Positions 9,010 through 18,493 are shown, counted from the first letter of the stretch. The stretch is DNA of 64,000 nucleotides from Litoreibacter albidus (GCF_900107015.1 NZ_FNOI01000001.1:746501-810500); one strand, 5' to 3'. Numbers and translations: made by a program. The notes: generated from the sequence alone by a model not told the origin.

Positions 9010-9651
9010 ATGACACCCATTCAAGCCAGCCAACTTGCCCGTGAAATCTGCGAGCTTGCGCCAATCGTTCCCGTTCTGGTGGTTGACGATGCCGCCCACG
9101 CGCAGCCGTTGGCGCAAGCTTTGGTGACCGGCGGCTTGCCTGCGCTAGAGGTCACGTTGCGGACGCCCGCTGCACTCGAAGTCATTGCGGAGATGGCCAA
9201 GGTCGAAGGCGGCGTTGTGGGTGCGGGCACATTGCTCACGCCAGAGGACGTGCACGCGGCGATCGACGCGGGCGCGAAATTCGGCGTCTCGCCGGGGGCG
9301 ACGGATCGGCTTTTGGACGCCTGCGAAGAAGCGGGCCTTCCGCTGTTGCCAGGGGTGGCGTCGGCCACCGAAGCCATGCGCCTGCTGGAACGCGGCTACA
9401 CCATGTTGAAGTTCTTCCCAGCAGAAGCCGCTGGCGGCGCACCTGCTGTCAAAGCCATTGGCGCGCCAATCCCGCAGGTCAGCTTTTGCCCGACGGGCGG
9501 CGTAAGCCCCGCCAACGCGAATAGCTATCTGAGCTTGCCCAATGTGGTGTGCGCGGGCGGCTCTTGGGTGGCATCGAAAGACAAGATGCAGGCTGGCGAC
9601 TGGGACGGCATCACCACCATTGCGAAAGCCGCGGCAGCACTGTCTCGCTAG
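9010..9651 (+). CDS. eda: 2-dehydro-3-deoxyphosphogluconate aldolase
   Basis: 213 residues. It cleaves KDPG to pyruvate and glyceraldehyde-3-phosphate. The Schiff-base lysine is Lys134 in LKFFPAEA; GAGTLLTPEDV and CPTGGVSPANANSYL are standard KDPG/KHG aldolase motifs. The start at 9010 was chosen over an in-frame ATG 96 bp upstream because AAGGA stands at the right distance and the extra 32 residues do not resemble the family. It completes the lower Entner-Doudoroff branch with edd. Confidence 0.95.
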   Translation: MTPIQASQLAREICELAPIVPVLVVDDAAHAQPLAQALVTGGLPALEVTLRTPAALEVIAEMAKVEGGVVGAGTLLTPEDVHAAIDAGAKFGVSPGATDRLLDACEEAGLPLLPGVASATEAMRLLERGYTMLKFFPAEAAGGAPAVKAIGAPIPQVSFCPTGGVSPANANSYLSLPNVVCAGGSWVASKDKMQAGDWDGITTIAKAAAALSR

Positions 9652-9673
9652 AATTTAGCGCGGTGGCCTATGT

Positions 9674-10180
9674 TCAACCGTGGGCCGCCGCGTGGGCTTG
9701 CAGCACATTTTGCAACGCATCGCTGGCGATTGGGCCACGCACGATTTCCACCATCTCCCCACGGCGATCAAACAGCAACAGTGTCACATGGGGTACGCCA
9801 TATTGCGCCGCGAACTCCGCCCCTCTGGGCGTTTTGATGTTGGCGACCAAGAAAGTGAATTCATCTTCCTCAAACGATTTCAAAGCTTTGCGAGTTTGCT
9901 TTTGCAATGTCCGGCAGAGCGGGCATTGCGGGTCATGAATTTGCACGACGGATAGCTTGCCACCACCGATCTTTGACAAGTCGGCTTCCGCCGCCGACGC
10001 CTGCACGCTGTCCATCACCAGATAGCCCGCGATCCCTAGGATTGGCACAGCGATTGCCGCGTTGCGCATCAGGCGCAAGACATTGCGGCGGCTATGCGCT
10101 TTGGCCTTTTGGGCGGCGGGCGCAGGGTCCGGTTGGGAATGCGTGCGTTTGGGGGGCGTTTTTCTGGTTTTCTTTTTCAT
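9674..10180 (-). CDS. Membrane-anchored thioredoxin-like protein with CPLC motif
   Basis: 168 residues. A very basic N-terminus (MKKKTRKTPPKRTHS) precedes one membrane helix (about residues 40-62, AIAVPILGIAGYLVMDS) and a periplasmic thioredoxin-fold domain with HDPQCPLCRTLQK, where CPLC takes the place of the CxxC redox site, then a VPHVTLL segment with the usual cis-proline context. It is probably a thiol-disulfide or thiol-sensing protein in the periplasm; partner unknown. The start was taken at the KKKT methionine rather than 11 codons upstream. Convergent with eda, 22 bp apart. Confidence 0.75.
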   Translation of the reverse strand: MKKKTRKTPPKRTHSQPDPAPAAQKAKAHSRRNVLRLMRNAAIAVPILGIAGYLVMDSVQASAAEADLSKIGGGKLSVVQIHDPQCPLCRTLQKQTRKALKSFEEDEFTFLVANIKTPRGAEFAAQYGVPHVTLLLFDRRGEMVEIVRGPIASDALQNVLQAHAAAHG

Positions 10181-10265
10181 CGTGTAGCGTCCGCTTAGAT
10201 AGGTGAACACCACAGGTCGCGCGTCCAGCGCGCAGCTTCAAATCACGTTCCCTTGAGGCACACGC

Positions 10266-11828
10266 CTATGGCGGCAGGTGAATGGTGAACCGCGCGCGGA
10301 TGGCGCTGTCCAATGCAGGGTTAAACGCAGCTGACGACGGAGCGGCAAGAAGCTCCAGCTTGCGGGCCGTGGCTTTCTGCAACAGGTCGGGCTTGTCCTT
10401 TTCCGCCCATTCTTTCGGGGACATCCGGTCACCTAGAGTGGGGTACACGTAGTCACTTTCCATGCGCGTCAGGGTTTGCGCGGCACCCAGATAGTGACCG
10501 ACGCCGGCCTTATCGCCGTCACCCAGACAGGTGGTGCGCATCACATCAAGCGCCAGCGTTTCCTCCGTCACCTCAATACCGCGCACGCAGCGCAAAGCCT
10601 GCCCGATCAGGTCGTCGCCCAAGATCAGGCTTTCGTGGCAAAAGCCCAGCAGGGAGGCATGCATGCCCGCTGCCTCGTAAACCATGTTGAGGCCGGAAAG
10701 ACCTGCCATCACATTAGAGCACATCTGCTCCCATCCGGCTTGCATGTCGGGCAGTTTGGCGTCGGACGCACCCGCGGCCGCGCCGCCGGGTATGCCGTAG
10801 AAATGGTGCATCTGGGCGCAGCCTGCCGTGAGCAATGCCTGCTCGCCTGAGCCCACCGACATAGCACCCGTACGCAGGTCTAATCCGAATGGCCATGTCC
10901 CAAAGATGGCGGGATGGCCGGGCTTGATGGCGTTCACATAGACCACCCCTGCAAGACACTCCGCCACGGCCTGCACAATTGCGCCCGCGATGGGCGATGG
11001 CGCGGTAGCGCCCGCCATGCCAGCCGACAGCAGAAGCACAGGCATGCCGCCCTCTATGCAGGCCTCCATGACGCGGCAGGCGTCTGTGGCAAATTTCATG
11101 GGAGGGACCACAAAGCAGTTGGTGTTGGACACGAAAGGCCGTGCGCGCCACGTGTCCTCATCTCCGGCGATCATATGGAGCATCTCTAACGCGCCCGCGA
11201 CGTAGTCAGCCTCCGTAAAGGACACACCGATGTGCTTGGTCGTGCCGCGCGTGCAGGCATAAACGGTGTTCAGGTCCATCTCGTAGTTGTCGGCGATGTC
11301 GCGGCAGACCATCGGGCGTTGCAAGAAGTGCAGGTTGTCCAGTTGGTCGGTGATGCGGGCGGCGTCATAGAGGTCCTGCACCGTGCTTTCGCGGTAGTTG
11401 CGCCCCTCGACGTCGACCATGTGCACGGCCGCACCCGCAGTGCCGTAATGCACCTTCGTCCCCTGAAGATGCAGGTCGTTTCCGGGATCGCGGCCGCACA
11501 ATGTGACGTCCTTGCAGGCGACGGCCAGCATGTCTTCCACCAGCGCGCGCGGGAAGCGTATGCGGCCATCCTCCCCTAGGATCGCGCCTGCGCGGGTCAG
11601 GATCTCGATGCCACTTGGCGGCGCGTCGGCGAGACCTATGTGTTCCAGCGCAGTCAGCGCGGCTTCGTGGATGTTGGCAATGTCGAGGTCGCTTAAGACG
11701 CGCAATTGGCCGCCGCGCAAACCGGCATGTACGGGGCGTTTGTCGGTGGCAAGCGGGGCGGCACGCAACGCACGGCGCGCGGCGCGACCGCCAGAACGGC
11801 GGGGCGAGGAAGGCGATTGATCTGTCAT
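10266..11828 (-). CDS. MttB-family (trimethylamine methyltransferase-like) corrinoid methyltransferase, non-pyrrolysine type
   Basis: 520 residues, full length for the MttB/COG5598 family, which transfers a methyl group from a methylated (often quaternary) amine to a corrinoid protein. The body carries family features such as CTRGTTKHIGVSF, GATAPSPIAGAIVQAVAE and GIPGGAAAGASDAKLPD. There is no in-frame TAG inside the gene; TAG occurs only as the terminal stop, so it is a pyrrolysine-free member like the glycine betaine enzyme MtgB. The N-terminal 40 residues are Arg/Ser/Gly-rich (SPRRSGGRAARRALRAAP) and look disordered. Substrate unknown. No corrinoid protein gene lies beside it; possible partners are the C1 genes at 32.5-38.3 kb. 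Confidence 0.88.
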   Translation of the reverse strand: MTDQSPSSPRRSGGRAARRALRAAPLATDKRPVHAGLRGGQLRVLSDLDIANIHEAALTALEHIGLADAPPSGIEILTRAGAILGEDGRIRFPRALVEDMLAVACKDVTLCGRDPGNDLHLQGTKVHYGTAGAAVHMVDVEGRNYRESTVQDLYDAARITDQLDNLHFLQRPMVCRDIADNYEMDLNTVYACTRGTTKHIGVSFTEADYVAGALEMLHMIAGDEDTWRARPFVSNTNCFVVPPMKFATDACRVMEACIEGGMPVLLLSAGMAGATAPSPIAGAIVQAVAECLAGVVYVNAIKPGHPAIFGTWPFGLDLRTGAMSVGSGEQALLTAGCAQMHHFYGIPGGAAAGASDAKLPDMQAGWEQMCSNVMAGLSGLNMVYEAAGMHASLLGFCHESLILGDDLIGQALRCVRGIEVTEETLALDVMRTTCLGDGDKAGVGHYLGAAQTLTRMESDYVYPTLGDRMSPKEWAEKDKPDLLQKATARKLELLAAPSSAAFNPALDSAIRARFTIHLPP

Positions 11829-11969
11829 GTGAGGGACTTTCGCGAAGATGTCAGGGCAAGGTTTGCGGCTCAAACCTGCCTTGGACGCCCCCGTGCAGCG
11901 CGGCCCCTGCGGGCCCCGATGGTGCGGGCCACAAGAACTGTCTTGTATCCGTACTTCTGCATCACACTC

Positions 11970-12000
11970 CTCCGTGGGGCCAGTTTTGGGCCCCACGGAG
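11970..12000. repeat. 12-bp inverted repeat between the TPM gene and the MttB-family gene
   Basis: CTCCGTGGGGCC (11970-11981), 7-nt loop, GGCCCCACGGAG (11989-12000): a perfect stem downstream of the minus-strand TPM gene and 142 bp upstream of the MttB-type gene. No T-run follows on either strand, so it is not a classical terminator; it may be a Rho-assisted terminator or a leader structure of the methyltransferase mRNA. The remainder of 11829-12051 shows nothing else recognisable. Confidence 0.55.
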
Positions 12001-12051
12001 GGTCATTCTGTTCTATTTGCGCCAATCGCGTCTGTTTGCGTCATCAAAACG

Positions 12052-13209
12052 CTACCAACTGCCCGATGCGCCGCCGCCAGAGGAGCTTCCGCCACCAAAA
12101 GACCCACCGCCGCTTGATCCAGAGAAGCTGGTACCGCTGGAGTTATTCTCTGGGCGTTTGGGGATGGTGACGGTCTCCGACGCGCTGTGGTCACAGTTTT
12201 TGCAGTGGTGATCCAGCTGGGCGACGCCCATGCTTGTTGTCGTCGCGGGGGTGCGGACGGTGCGCTCGGTTTCATAGGTGTGGTAGGTGCAATTCGGGCA
12301 GGCCGCATGGCGAGAGAACATCTTGGGGTAGCCGATCACCGTGATGTGTTCGTCCTTGGTGCAGAACCAGACGCCGTAATCCTTGGATTTGACACGTTCC
12401 TCCACCAATTGGCCGTGGTCCAGATATTGATCCTCTTGGGCGTCGCCAAGGCGCAGCATCAAGTCGCCGCACTGTGGGCATTTGCGGGGACGGCGGCGTT
12501 GGGCTTCTCGCAACCCGAAGAAGCCAGCCACAGCGGCGGCCGCCGCGAGGAGCATGGATATAATGGGGGAAGACTGGAACGCTTCCCACGCGCGGTTGAG
12601 GACGCCGACGCTGCGCGGCGTAGGCTCCTGCTCCAGGACACGCGGGGCGGGGGGCACGGCCGTTTGGGGCTGCGTTTGAGGTTGCGGGCGCGGGGCCGCA
12701 GCGATTGGCTTGTCGTCAGGGTGCTGGATTTGGCGCAGCGCGGCGCGGGTGCCTGCAAGAATGCCGTCTGCCACACGGCCCTCTTGGAAGGCGGGGATAA
12801 TCTGGGTCTGAATGATGCGCGCGGCGACGCCGTCTTGGCGGGCCGGATAGCCCGCGCCGAGTGCAATGCGCACTTCGCGGTCTTCAATCGCGACCAGCAA
12901 AAGCAGCCCGTCGTTGCGCTCTGCATTGCCAATGCCCCAGCCGTTGAACAGGTCTTTCGCAAAGCCCACAATGTCGGTCGAGGGCAGGTAATCATCGCGC
13001 GACCGGATGGTCACGACGGTCATTTCGCGGCCACGCTCCGTGCGGGCGGCTTGCAACTCTGCGTTGATCTGCGCCTCGGCTTCGGGGCTCAGGATATCAG
13101 CAAAATCGTTCGTCAGTACGGAGTAATGCTGCGGATAGGGCAGCTTCTCCTGCGCGATTGCCATTCCGCAAAAGGCCGCCAGAACAAGCGCCAACAGATA
13201 ACGAACCAT
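12052..13209 (-). CDS. TPM-domain (YgcG-like) membrane protein with C-terminal zinc ribbons and Gly/Ser tail
   Basis: 385 residues. Signal peptide (1-19), TPM domain (about 27-160, with NDFADILSPEAEAQINAEL and NAERNDGLLLLVAIEDREVR), a Pro/Gln linker (165-195), one membrane helix (about 214-233), then cytoplasmic zinc-ribbon-like Cys pairs at 244/247 (CPQC), 304/307 (CPNC) and 336/339 (CKNC), and a Gly/Ser-rich end (355-385) finishing in SGSW. TPM proteins are linked to photosystem II repair in plants and to membrane-protein quality control in bacteria; the job here is unknown. No LemA gene, the frequent neighbour, is present. Single gene. Confidence 0.85.
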   Translation of the reverse strand: MVRYLLALVLAAFCGMAIAQEKLPYPQHYSVLTNDFADILSPEAEAQINAELQAARTERGREMTVVTIRSRDDYLPSTDIVGFAKDLFNGWGIGNAERNDGLLLLVAIEDREVRIALGAGYPARQDGVAARIIQTQIIPAFQEGRVADGILAGTRAALRQIQHPDDKPIAAAPRPQPQTQPQTAVPPAPRVLEQEPTPRSVGVLNRAWEAFQSSPIISMLLAAAAAVAGFFGLREAQRRRPRKCPQCGDLMLRLGDAQEDQYLDHGQLVEERVKSKDYGVWFCTKDEHITVIGYPKMFSRHAACPNCTYHTYETERTVRTPATTTSMGVAQLDHHCKNCDHSASETVTIPKRPENNSSGTSFSGSSGGGSFGGGSSSGGGASGSW

Positions 13210-13251
13210 TAAATTACCCTCGTCAAAATTACTTTGACGCGGTGATGCCCT

Positions 13252-14046
13252 TTATCCGAGCAGCTTGTCCACCTCTGTGCTGGAAATTCCATGGCTCAGG
13301 CCAGTGAAATCCCCGTCGCCCAACATCGCGCGGCCCATGTCGTGGATCACGCGATGTGTGGTGCGTGCTAATGCAGATCCTACAGAGATCCGCGCCGCGC
13401 CAAGGGCTGCGAAATCCGCCAGTGTGTGCTGGGCATAGCGGCCCGCGGCCAGCACGTTGACCGGCTTGTCGGTGGCGTCGATCACGCGCTTCAGGTCATC
13501 CATGGTCCTTGGCATGGGCACGTAAAGCCCGTCCGCACCCGCCGCGTCAAACGCGCGAATGCGGCGCAGGGCTTCCTCAATATCGTAAGCACCTGTCATC
13601 ACACCGTCGGCGCGCGCGATAAACACGAAGTCTTGGGGCAGGGCGCGGGCGGCGCTTGCGGCGGCGCGGACACGCTCTACGGCAAGGTCGAAGTCATACA
13701 CGCGGTTCGATGCCTCGATGGTGTCCTCAATACAAATGCCCGCCAGCCCGATTTCGCCGGACAGGCGCACGGTGTCCGCGCACGCGTCGGGTGCCGCGCC
13801 AAAGCCGTCTTCAAAGTCGCCCGATACGGGAACCTTTACGGCGGCGATCAAGTCTTGCGCGTGGGCCAAGGCCTCGTCGCGCGTTACATGGCCGCCGTCC
13901 GGTCTGCCCAAGGTAAAGGCATGCGCGGCGGAGGACGTGCCAATAGCCTGCGCGCCCAAGCCCGCCAGCATTTTGGCAGACCCCGCATCCCACGCGTTGG
14001 CGAGGATAACGGGGTTTCCCCGTTGGTGCAGGTCGCGGAAACTCAT
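13252..14046 (-). CDS. Isocitrate lyase/PEP mutase superfamily protein
   Basis: 264 residues with the PEP-mutase TIM-barrel pattern: LANAWDAGSAKMLAGLGAQA at the start, SGDFEDGFG (metal and active-site loop region), GICIEDT and FIARADGVM. Members cleave or rearrange 2-3 carbon oxoacids (methylisocitrate, oxaloacetate, phosphonopyruvate); this short subfamily is uncharacterised, so only the fold-level function is safe. It is the second gene of a two-gene unit, overlapping the upstream aminotransferase by ATGA, which suggests an oxoacid/amino acid pair of reactions. Confidence 0.85.
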   Translation of the reverse strand: MSFRDLHQRGNPVILANAWDAGSAKMLAGLGAQAIGTSSAAHAFTLGRPDGGHVTRDEALAHAQDLIAAVKVPVSGDFEDGFGAAPDACADTVRLSGEIGLAGICIEDTIEASNRVYDFDLAVERVRAAASAARALPQDFVFIARADGVMTGAYDIEEALRRIRAFDAAGADGLYVPMPRTMDDLKRVIDATDKPVNVLAAGRYAQHTLADFAALGAARISVGSALARTTHRVIHDMGRAMLGDGDFTGLSHGISSTEVDKLLG

Positions 14047-15215
14047 GGGCGAATCTCCTTGGCAAAATCTACAAGCGTTTGCAGGGTGACCTCAAACGCG
14101 CTGTCCTCCACCGTCATTGCAACGCGCACGTGGCCCGCCGCAGATGCGCCGAAGCTTTCGCCGGGCATCACCGCGATATGGTGCGCCTCAAGCAGTTTGT
14201 CCGCGAAGTCGTCACCGCTAAGACCTGTGGCGCGTATGTCCAGCATCATATACATCGCGCCCGACGATGGCACCAAGCCGACCACGTTTTGTTTGGCCAG
14301 TATGGCTTGTCCCAAGGCCCGCCTGCGCCGGAACGGTGCGCCGACCTTCTCCTCCAGCGCCAGACCTTGCGCCAAGGCAAAGGTGGCGGCGTCCTGAATG
14401 TAGCCCGGAACCCCGTATGTGGTGTGTGTCGCGAGGTTGATCAGGTGCTCAATCGCCTCTGTCGGCCCCGCAATCCAGCCGACGCGGCTGCCAGTCATGG
14501 CGTGGCTTTTTGACATGGAGCCGATGACCAAGGTGCGCGCTTCCATGCCGTCGATGGTGCGCGGGCTGATATGTGTGCCATCCCAAATCTGGGTGTCGTA
14601 CACCTCGTCTGAAATGCACCACAGGTCGTACTCTTGGCAGGCGCGGGCGATGCCTTCCACGGTGTCGCGGGAGTAGACAACGCCCGTGGGGTTGTTAGGC
14701 GTGTTGACCAGCAGCGATTTCGCACCGTCCGCCTTGGCGGCGATGTCGTCGTAGCTGGGCTGGAACGCGTTTTCCGGCAGGCAGGCGATGGAGCGCGGGA
14801 CCGCGCCGACACCGCGCAGGGTGCCGGGGTAGGTGGCGTAGTAGGGATCGCAGTAAAGTGCCACATCGCCCTCGTCGCAGACCGCATGATGCGACGCGAA
14901 CAGCGCCGATTGCCCGCCGGGGGTGATCAATACGTTGTCGCGGCTGGTTGGCACGCCGGTGCGCGCGGTCAGGCGGGCGGCGACAGCATCGCGCAACGCA
15001 TCGGTGCCCGGAACCATCGCATAGCCGGTGTGCCCGTTGCTGGCGGAGCGGTGCATGGCGTCCAGAATGCTTTGGTCCGTGCTGATGTCATGCTCGCCGA
15101 TGGTCAGCTCTGTCACCGCTTGGCCTGCGTCGATCATACCGCGGGCCTTGATGAACAAGTCCCATCCATCCGATCCGCCACCCGTCAAACCTGTTATCCG
15201 CTTCGACAATTTCAT
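14043..15215 (-). CDS. PLP-dependent aminotransferase (class I/II)
   Basis: 390 residues of the aspartate-aminotransferase fold. NTPNNPTGVVYSRDTVEGIA is the cofactor-binding Asn region, and SMSKSHAMTGSRVGWIAGP contains the PLP lysine and the phosphate-binding arginine. The start at 15215 (MKLSKRITGLTGGGSDGWDL) is preceded by GAGGAG; the upstream in-frame ATG is less likely. Translationally coupled to the PEP-mutase-like gene. Substrate not determinable. Confidence 0.88.
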   Translation of the reverse strand: MKLSKRITGLTGGGSDGWDLFIKARGMIDAGQAVTELTIGEHDISTDQSILDAMHRSASNGHTGYAMVPGTDALRDAVAARLTARTGVPTSRDNVLITPGGQSALFASHHAVCDEGDVALYCDPYYATYPGTLRGVGAVPRSIACLPENAFQPSYDDIAAKADGAKSLLVNTPNNPTGVVYSRDTVEGIARACQEYDLWCISDEVYDTQIWDGTHISPRTIDGMEARTLVIGSMSKSHAMTGSRVGWIAGPTEAIEHLINLATHTTYGVPGYIQDAATFALAQGLALEEKVGAPFRRRRALGQAILAKQNVVGLVPSSGAMYMMLDIRATGLSGDDFADKLLEAHHIAVMPGESFGASAAGHVRVAMTVEDSAFEVTLQTLVDFAKEIRP

Positions 15216-15323
15216 GCATCGCTCCTCATTGATATTGGGGCGAAGAGGGAATGGCAAAGCCCGCCCTTGTCAAATCGAATCTTGTGATGGTCACCATCGC
15301 TGACCTAAATCCACGCTCGACCA

Positions 15324-15455
15324 ACCCGCCTGCGCCTGCTAACGAGGGGCCATGACGACACGCACCATCATTATTTGTTGCTGCATTACCATCTGAGAAG
15401 TCTCAGGCGGGTCGTTTTGCGTTTTCCAATCTAGGTCAGTTTCGCTAAACCCGCC
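15324..15455 (+). promoter_or_regulatory. Putative cysteine attenuator in the cysS 5' leader
   Basis: Three segments of the leader can pair in exclusive ways: A = ACCCGCCTG (15324-15332), B = CAGGCGGGT (15404-15412) and C = ACCCGCC (15449-15455). A-B gives 9 pairs and B-C 7 pairs. B also overlaps a local hairpin CTGAG-aagt-CTCAG (15393-15406), which contains the leader-peptide stop codon and is followed after 6 nt by TTTTGCGTTTT. A 14-codon ORF with three consecutive Cys codons lies between A and B. This is the layout of amino-acid attenuators. Whether termination or translation initiation is switched cannot be read from the sequence. Confidence 0.6.
15352..15396 (+). CDS. Cysteine-codon leader peptide of cysS (MTTRTIIICCCITI)
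   Basis: A 14-residue ORF with an excellent ribosome binding site (GAGGGG at 15345-15350, close to the ATG). It encodes three isoleucines followed by three consecutive cysteines (TGT TGC TGC at 15376-15384) and ends 83 nt before cysS, the cysteinyl-tRNA synthetase gene. Cysteine is rare, so a Cys-Cys-Cys run in a 14-codon peptide directly ahead of cysS is unlikely to be chance. The ribosome would stall here when charged tRNA-Cys is scarce, altering pairing of the downstream segment at 15404-15412. Too short for normal gene finders. Confidence 0.7.
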   Translation: MTTRTIIICCCITI

Positions 15456-15479
15456 GCAACACCTGCGCGCGAGGGCGAT

Positions 15480-16880
15480 ATGACGATCAAGCTGTACAAC
15501 ACCAAGACCCGCAAGAAAGAGGTCTTCGAGCCAATCAATCCGGGCCACGCCAGCATGTATGTCTGCGGCCCCACGGTCTATGAGCGCGCGCACCTCGGCA
15601 ACGCCCGCCCCGTGCTGGTGTTCGATATTCTGTACCGTCTGCTGCGTCACGAATACGGGGCAGAGAATGTGAAATATGTGCGCAATTTCACCGATGTGGA
15701 CGACAAGATCAACGCCCGTGCGGCCCAAACGGGGCGGCCCATCTCGGAGATCACCGACGAGACAATCGGCTGGTTCCTGGATGACATGGGGGCCTTGGGT
15801 GCGCTGCCACCGACCGACGCCCCCCGCGCCACGGCCTACATCGGCCAGATGATTGCGATGATAGAAGACTTGATCGCCAAGGATCACGCCTACGCGGCGG
15901 AGGGTCATGTGCTCTTCAAGGTGCGCAGCTACACCGACTACGGCGCGCTCTCCGGCCGCTCCGTCGATGATATGATCGCAGGCGCTCGGGTGGAGGTGGC
16001 CCCCTACAAAGAAGACCCGATGGACTTCGTGCTATGGAAGCCGTCGTCTGATGATCTGCCGGGTTGGGATAGCCCGTGGGGCAAGGGGCGTCCGGGCTGG
16101 CACATCGAATGCTCCGCCATGGCGTATGAGCTTCTGGGCAGCGCGTTCGACATCCACGGCGGCGGCAACGACCTGACGTTCCCGCACCACGAGAACGAGA
16201 TCGCCCAGTCGAAATGCGCGGGCCACGACTTTGCCAACGTCTGGATGCACAACGAGATGCTACAGGTGGAAGGCAAGAAGATGTCCAAATCCTTGGGCAA
16301 CTTTTTCACCGTACGCGACCTGCTGGACCAAGGCGTCCCGGGTGAGGTGATCCGGTTTGTGGTGCTGAGCACGCATTACCGCAAGCCGATGGACTGGACA
16401 GAGAAGAAGCGGGAGGAGGCGGAGAAGACGCTAAGGAAGTGGCGTGAGCTGACCGATGGCGTAACTCCCGCATCCGAACCTTTGAGCCAAGTTCTTGACC
16501 CGCTGCGTGACGATTTAAATACCCATGGCGCGATCGCGGAGTTGCAACAACTCGCGCTGGCTGGCGATGCGCCAAACCTACTGGCGTCTGCTCATGCTTT
16601 GGGCTTCCTGACGAACGAGATGGGAGCTTGGGCGGAGACAGGACCGGCTGATGGTGCTGATGTTTCCAGATTGCATGATATCGCTCGCTGGTTTGCAGCT
16701 GCACGTAAGAAGGCGATGGAAACCAAGGACTTCTCGACTATAGATGACTACAAGGCGCAACTTTCTGCCGCAGGCATTGACGTGAAGATGTCTAAAGATG
16801 GGGTAGATCTTGAACCAAATGCGAAGTTTGACAGCGGCCTTCTGTGGAAGATTGAGCGCGATGTGGAGGCCGAGCTTTGA
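15480..16880 (+). CDS. cysS: Cysteinyl-tRNA synthetase
   Basis: 466 residues, normal length. It charges tRNA-Cys in the cytoplasm. The zinc cysteine lies in MYVCGPTVY (about residue 24) with further ligands in the [12 protein letters not shown] / HHENEIAQS region; the HIGH-type motif is AHLGNAR and the KMSKS loop is [15 protein letters not shown] precedes the ATG. A cysteine-rich leader ORF and alternative RNA pairings lie upstream. Its TGA overlaps the TTG start of cimA, so the two are co-translated, linking Cys-tRNA supply and branched-chain amino acid synthesis in one transcript. Confidence 0.96.
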   Translation: MTIKLYNTKTRKKEVFEPINPGHASMYVCGPTVYERAHLGNARPVLVFDILYRLLRHEYGAENVKYVRNFTDVDDKINARAAQTGRPISEITDETIGWFLDDMGALGALPPTDAPRATAYIGQMIAMIEDLIAKDHAYAAEGHVLFKVRSYTDYGALSGRSVDDMIAGARVEVAPYKEDPMDFVLWKPSSDDLPGWDSPWGKGRPGWHIECSAMAYELLGSAFDIHGGGNDLTFPHHENEIAQSKCAGHDFANVWMHNEMLQVEGKKMSKSLGNFFTVRDLLDQGVPGEVIRFVVLSTHYRKPMDWTEKKREEAEKTLRKWRELTDGVTPASEPLSQVLDPLRDDLNTHGAIAELQQLALAGDAPNLLASAHALGFLTNEMGAWAETGPADGADVSRLHDIARWFAAARKKAMETKDFSTIDDYKAQLSAAGIDVKMSKDGVDLEPNAKFDSGLLWKIERDVEAEL

Positions 16881-18493
16881 CCCGCGAACGCCTCACCCTG
16901 TTCGACACGACCCTCCGCGACGGGCAGCAGACGCAGGGCGTACAGTTCTCGACGCCTGAAAAGGTTGAGATCGCCCAGATGCTCGACGGCATCGGCATTG
17001 ACTATATCGAGGGCGGTTGGCCCGGTGCGAACCCCACGGACAGCGAGTTTTTCTCAAACGTCCCAAGAACTTCCGCGACGATGACCGCCTTCGGGATGAC
17101 CAAGCGGGCGGGGCGCTCGGCTGAGAATGATGATGTGCTCGCCGCCGTTCTAAACGCCAACACGCCTGCGGTCTGCCTTGTGGGCAAGACGCATGACTTC
17201 CACGTTGAAACGGCGCTTGGCATCTCTCTCGAAGAGAACCTTGAAAACATTGAGAAAAGTTTTCAGCACATCGCCGCGCAAAACCGCGAGACGCTCTTTG
17301 ATGCGGAGCATTTTTTCGACGGCTACAAATCCAACCCCGACTACGCGCTGTCCTGCATTCATGCGGCTTACGGCGCGGGGGCGTTGATCGTTTTGTGCGA
17401 CACCAACGGCGGCACACTTCCGGCGGAAATATCTGAAATTGTTGGTAAAGTCATCGACAGCGGCATCCCCGGTGCACGTCTGGGCATCCATACCCACAAC
17501 GACACGGAAAACGCGGTGGCGGGATCACTGGCGGCGGTGGACGCAGGTGTGCGCCACATCCAAGGAACTCTGAACGGGCTGGGGGAGCGGTGTGGCAACG
17601 CCAACCTTACCTCGATCATCCCGACGCTGCTGCTAAAAGAGCCTTACAAATCGCGCTACGCCATTGGGGTGAAACAGGAAAACCTGACGCGCCTGACTTA
17701 CGCATCGCGCAAACTGGACGATATCCTGAACCGTGTCCCGAACAAGCACGCCGCCTACGTCGGGGTGTCGGCTTTCGCGCATAAGGCGGGGCTGCATGCC
17801 TCTGCGATCCTGAAGGATCCAACCACCTACGAACACATCGATCCCGCAATCGTCGGCAACACCCGCATCATCCCGATGAGCAATCAGGCGGGACAGTCCA
17901 ACCTGCGAAAACGTCTTGCCGAAATGGGATTGAAAGACATTGATAGCAATGCCTTACCGCGCATACTTGATGTGATTAAGCAGCGCGAAGACGACGGCTA
18001 TTCCTACGACACCGCGCAAGCCTCTTTCGAACTTCTGGCGCGGCGTGAGTTGGGGCTCTTGCCCAAGTATTTCGAGGTGAAGCGCTACAAAGTCACCGTG
18101 GAGCGGCGCAAAAACAAATACGACAAGATGATCAGCCTTTCGGAGGCGGTCGTTGTGGTGAAAGTCGGCGAGGACAAGATGCTCTCCGTCTCGGAAAGCC
18201 TTGATGAAACCGGCTCGGACCGTGGTCCGGTGAACGCACTGTCAAAAGCGCTTGCCAAGGATTTGGGGCCGTATTCGGCGCTGATCGAGGACATGCGGCT
18301 GGTTGACTTCAAAGTGCGTATCACTCAAGGCGGCACCGAGGCCGTGACCCGCGTGATCATCGACAGCGCCGACAAACAGGGGCGCAGGTGGTCCACCGTG
18401 GGTGTGTCCCCAAACATCGTAGATGCCTCCTTCGAGGCATTGCTGGACGCGATCAACTGGAAGCTTGTGCAAGAGGGCGCCAATGTCACTTGA
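16877..18493 (+). CDS. cimA: (R)-citramalate synthase
   Basis: 538 residues, of the CimA rather than LeuA type by length and sequence. It condenses pyruvate and acetyl-CoA to citramalate for threonine-independent isoleucine synthesis. [20 protein letters not shown] is the metal/active-site start of the HMGL-like barrel, [14 protein letters not shown] supplies the second metal ligands, and a C-terminal LeuA-type allosteric domain follows (about 400-538). The start codon is TTG inside the cysS stop (TTTGACC). The 3' end overlaps the next gene by 11 bp. Confidence 0.93.
   Translation: MTRERLTLFDTTLRDGQQTQGVQFSTPEKVEIAQMLDGIGIDYIEGGWPGANPTDSEFFSNVPRTSATMTAFGMTKRAGRSAENDDVLAAVLNANTPAVCLVGKTHDFHVETALGISLEENLENIEKSFQHIAAQNRETLFDAEHFFDGYKSNPDYALSCIHAAYGAGALIVLCDTNGGTLPAEISEIVGKVIDSGIPGARLGIHTHNDTENAVAGSLAAVDAGVRHIQGTLNGLGERCGNANLTSIIPTLLLKEPYKSRYAIGVKQENLTRLTYASRKLDDILNRVPNKHAAYVGVSAFAHKAGLHASAILKDPTTYEHIDPAIVGNTRIIPMSNQAGQSNLRKRLAEMGLKDIDSNALPRILDVIKQREDDGYSYDTAQASFELLARRELGLLPKYFEVKRYKVTVERRKNKYDKMISLSEAVVVVKVGEDKMLSVSESLDETGSDRGPVNALSKALAKDLGPYSALIEDMRLVDFKVRITQGGTEAVTRVIIDSADKQGRRWSTVGVSPNIVDASFEALLDAINWKLVQEGANVT

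Noticed and set aside
10266-10268. TAG at the end of the MttB-type gene as a pyrrolysine codon
   Set aside because: The protein up to the TAG is already full family length, the pyrrolysine position in MttB is internal, and no pyl genes are seen.
11970-12000. Classical rho-independent terminator after the TPM gene
   Set aside because: Perfect stem but no T-run on either strand; kept only as an inverted repeat.
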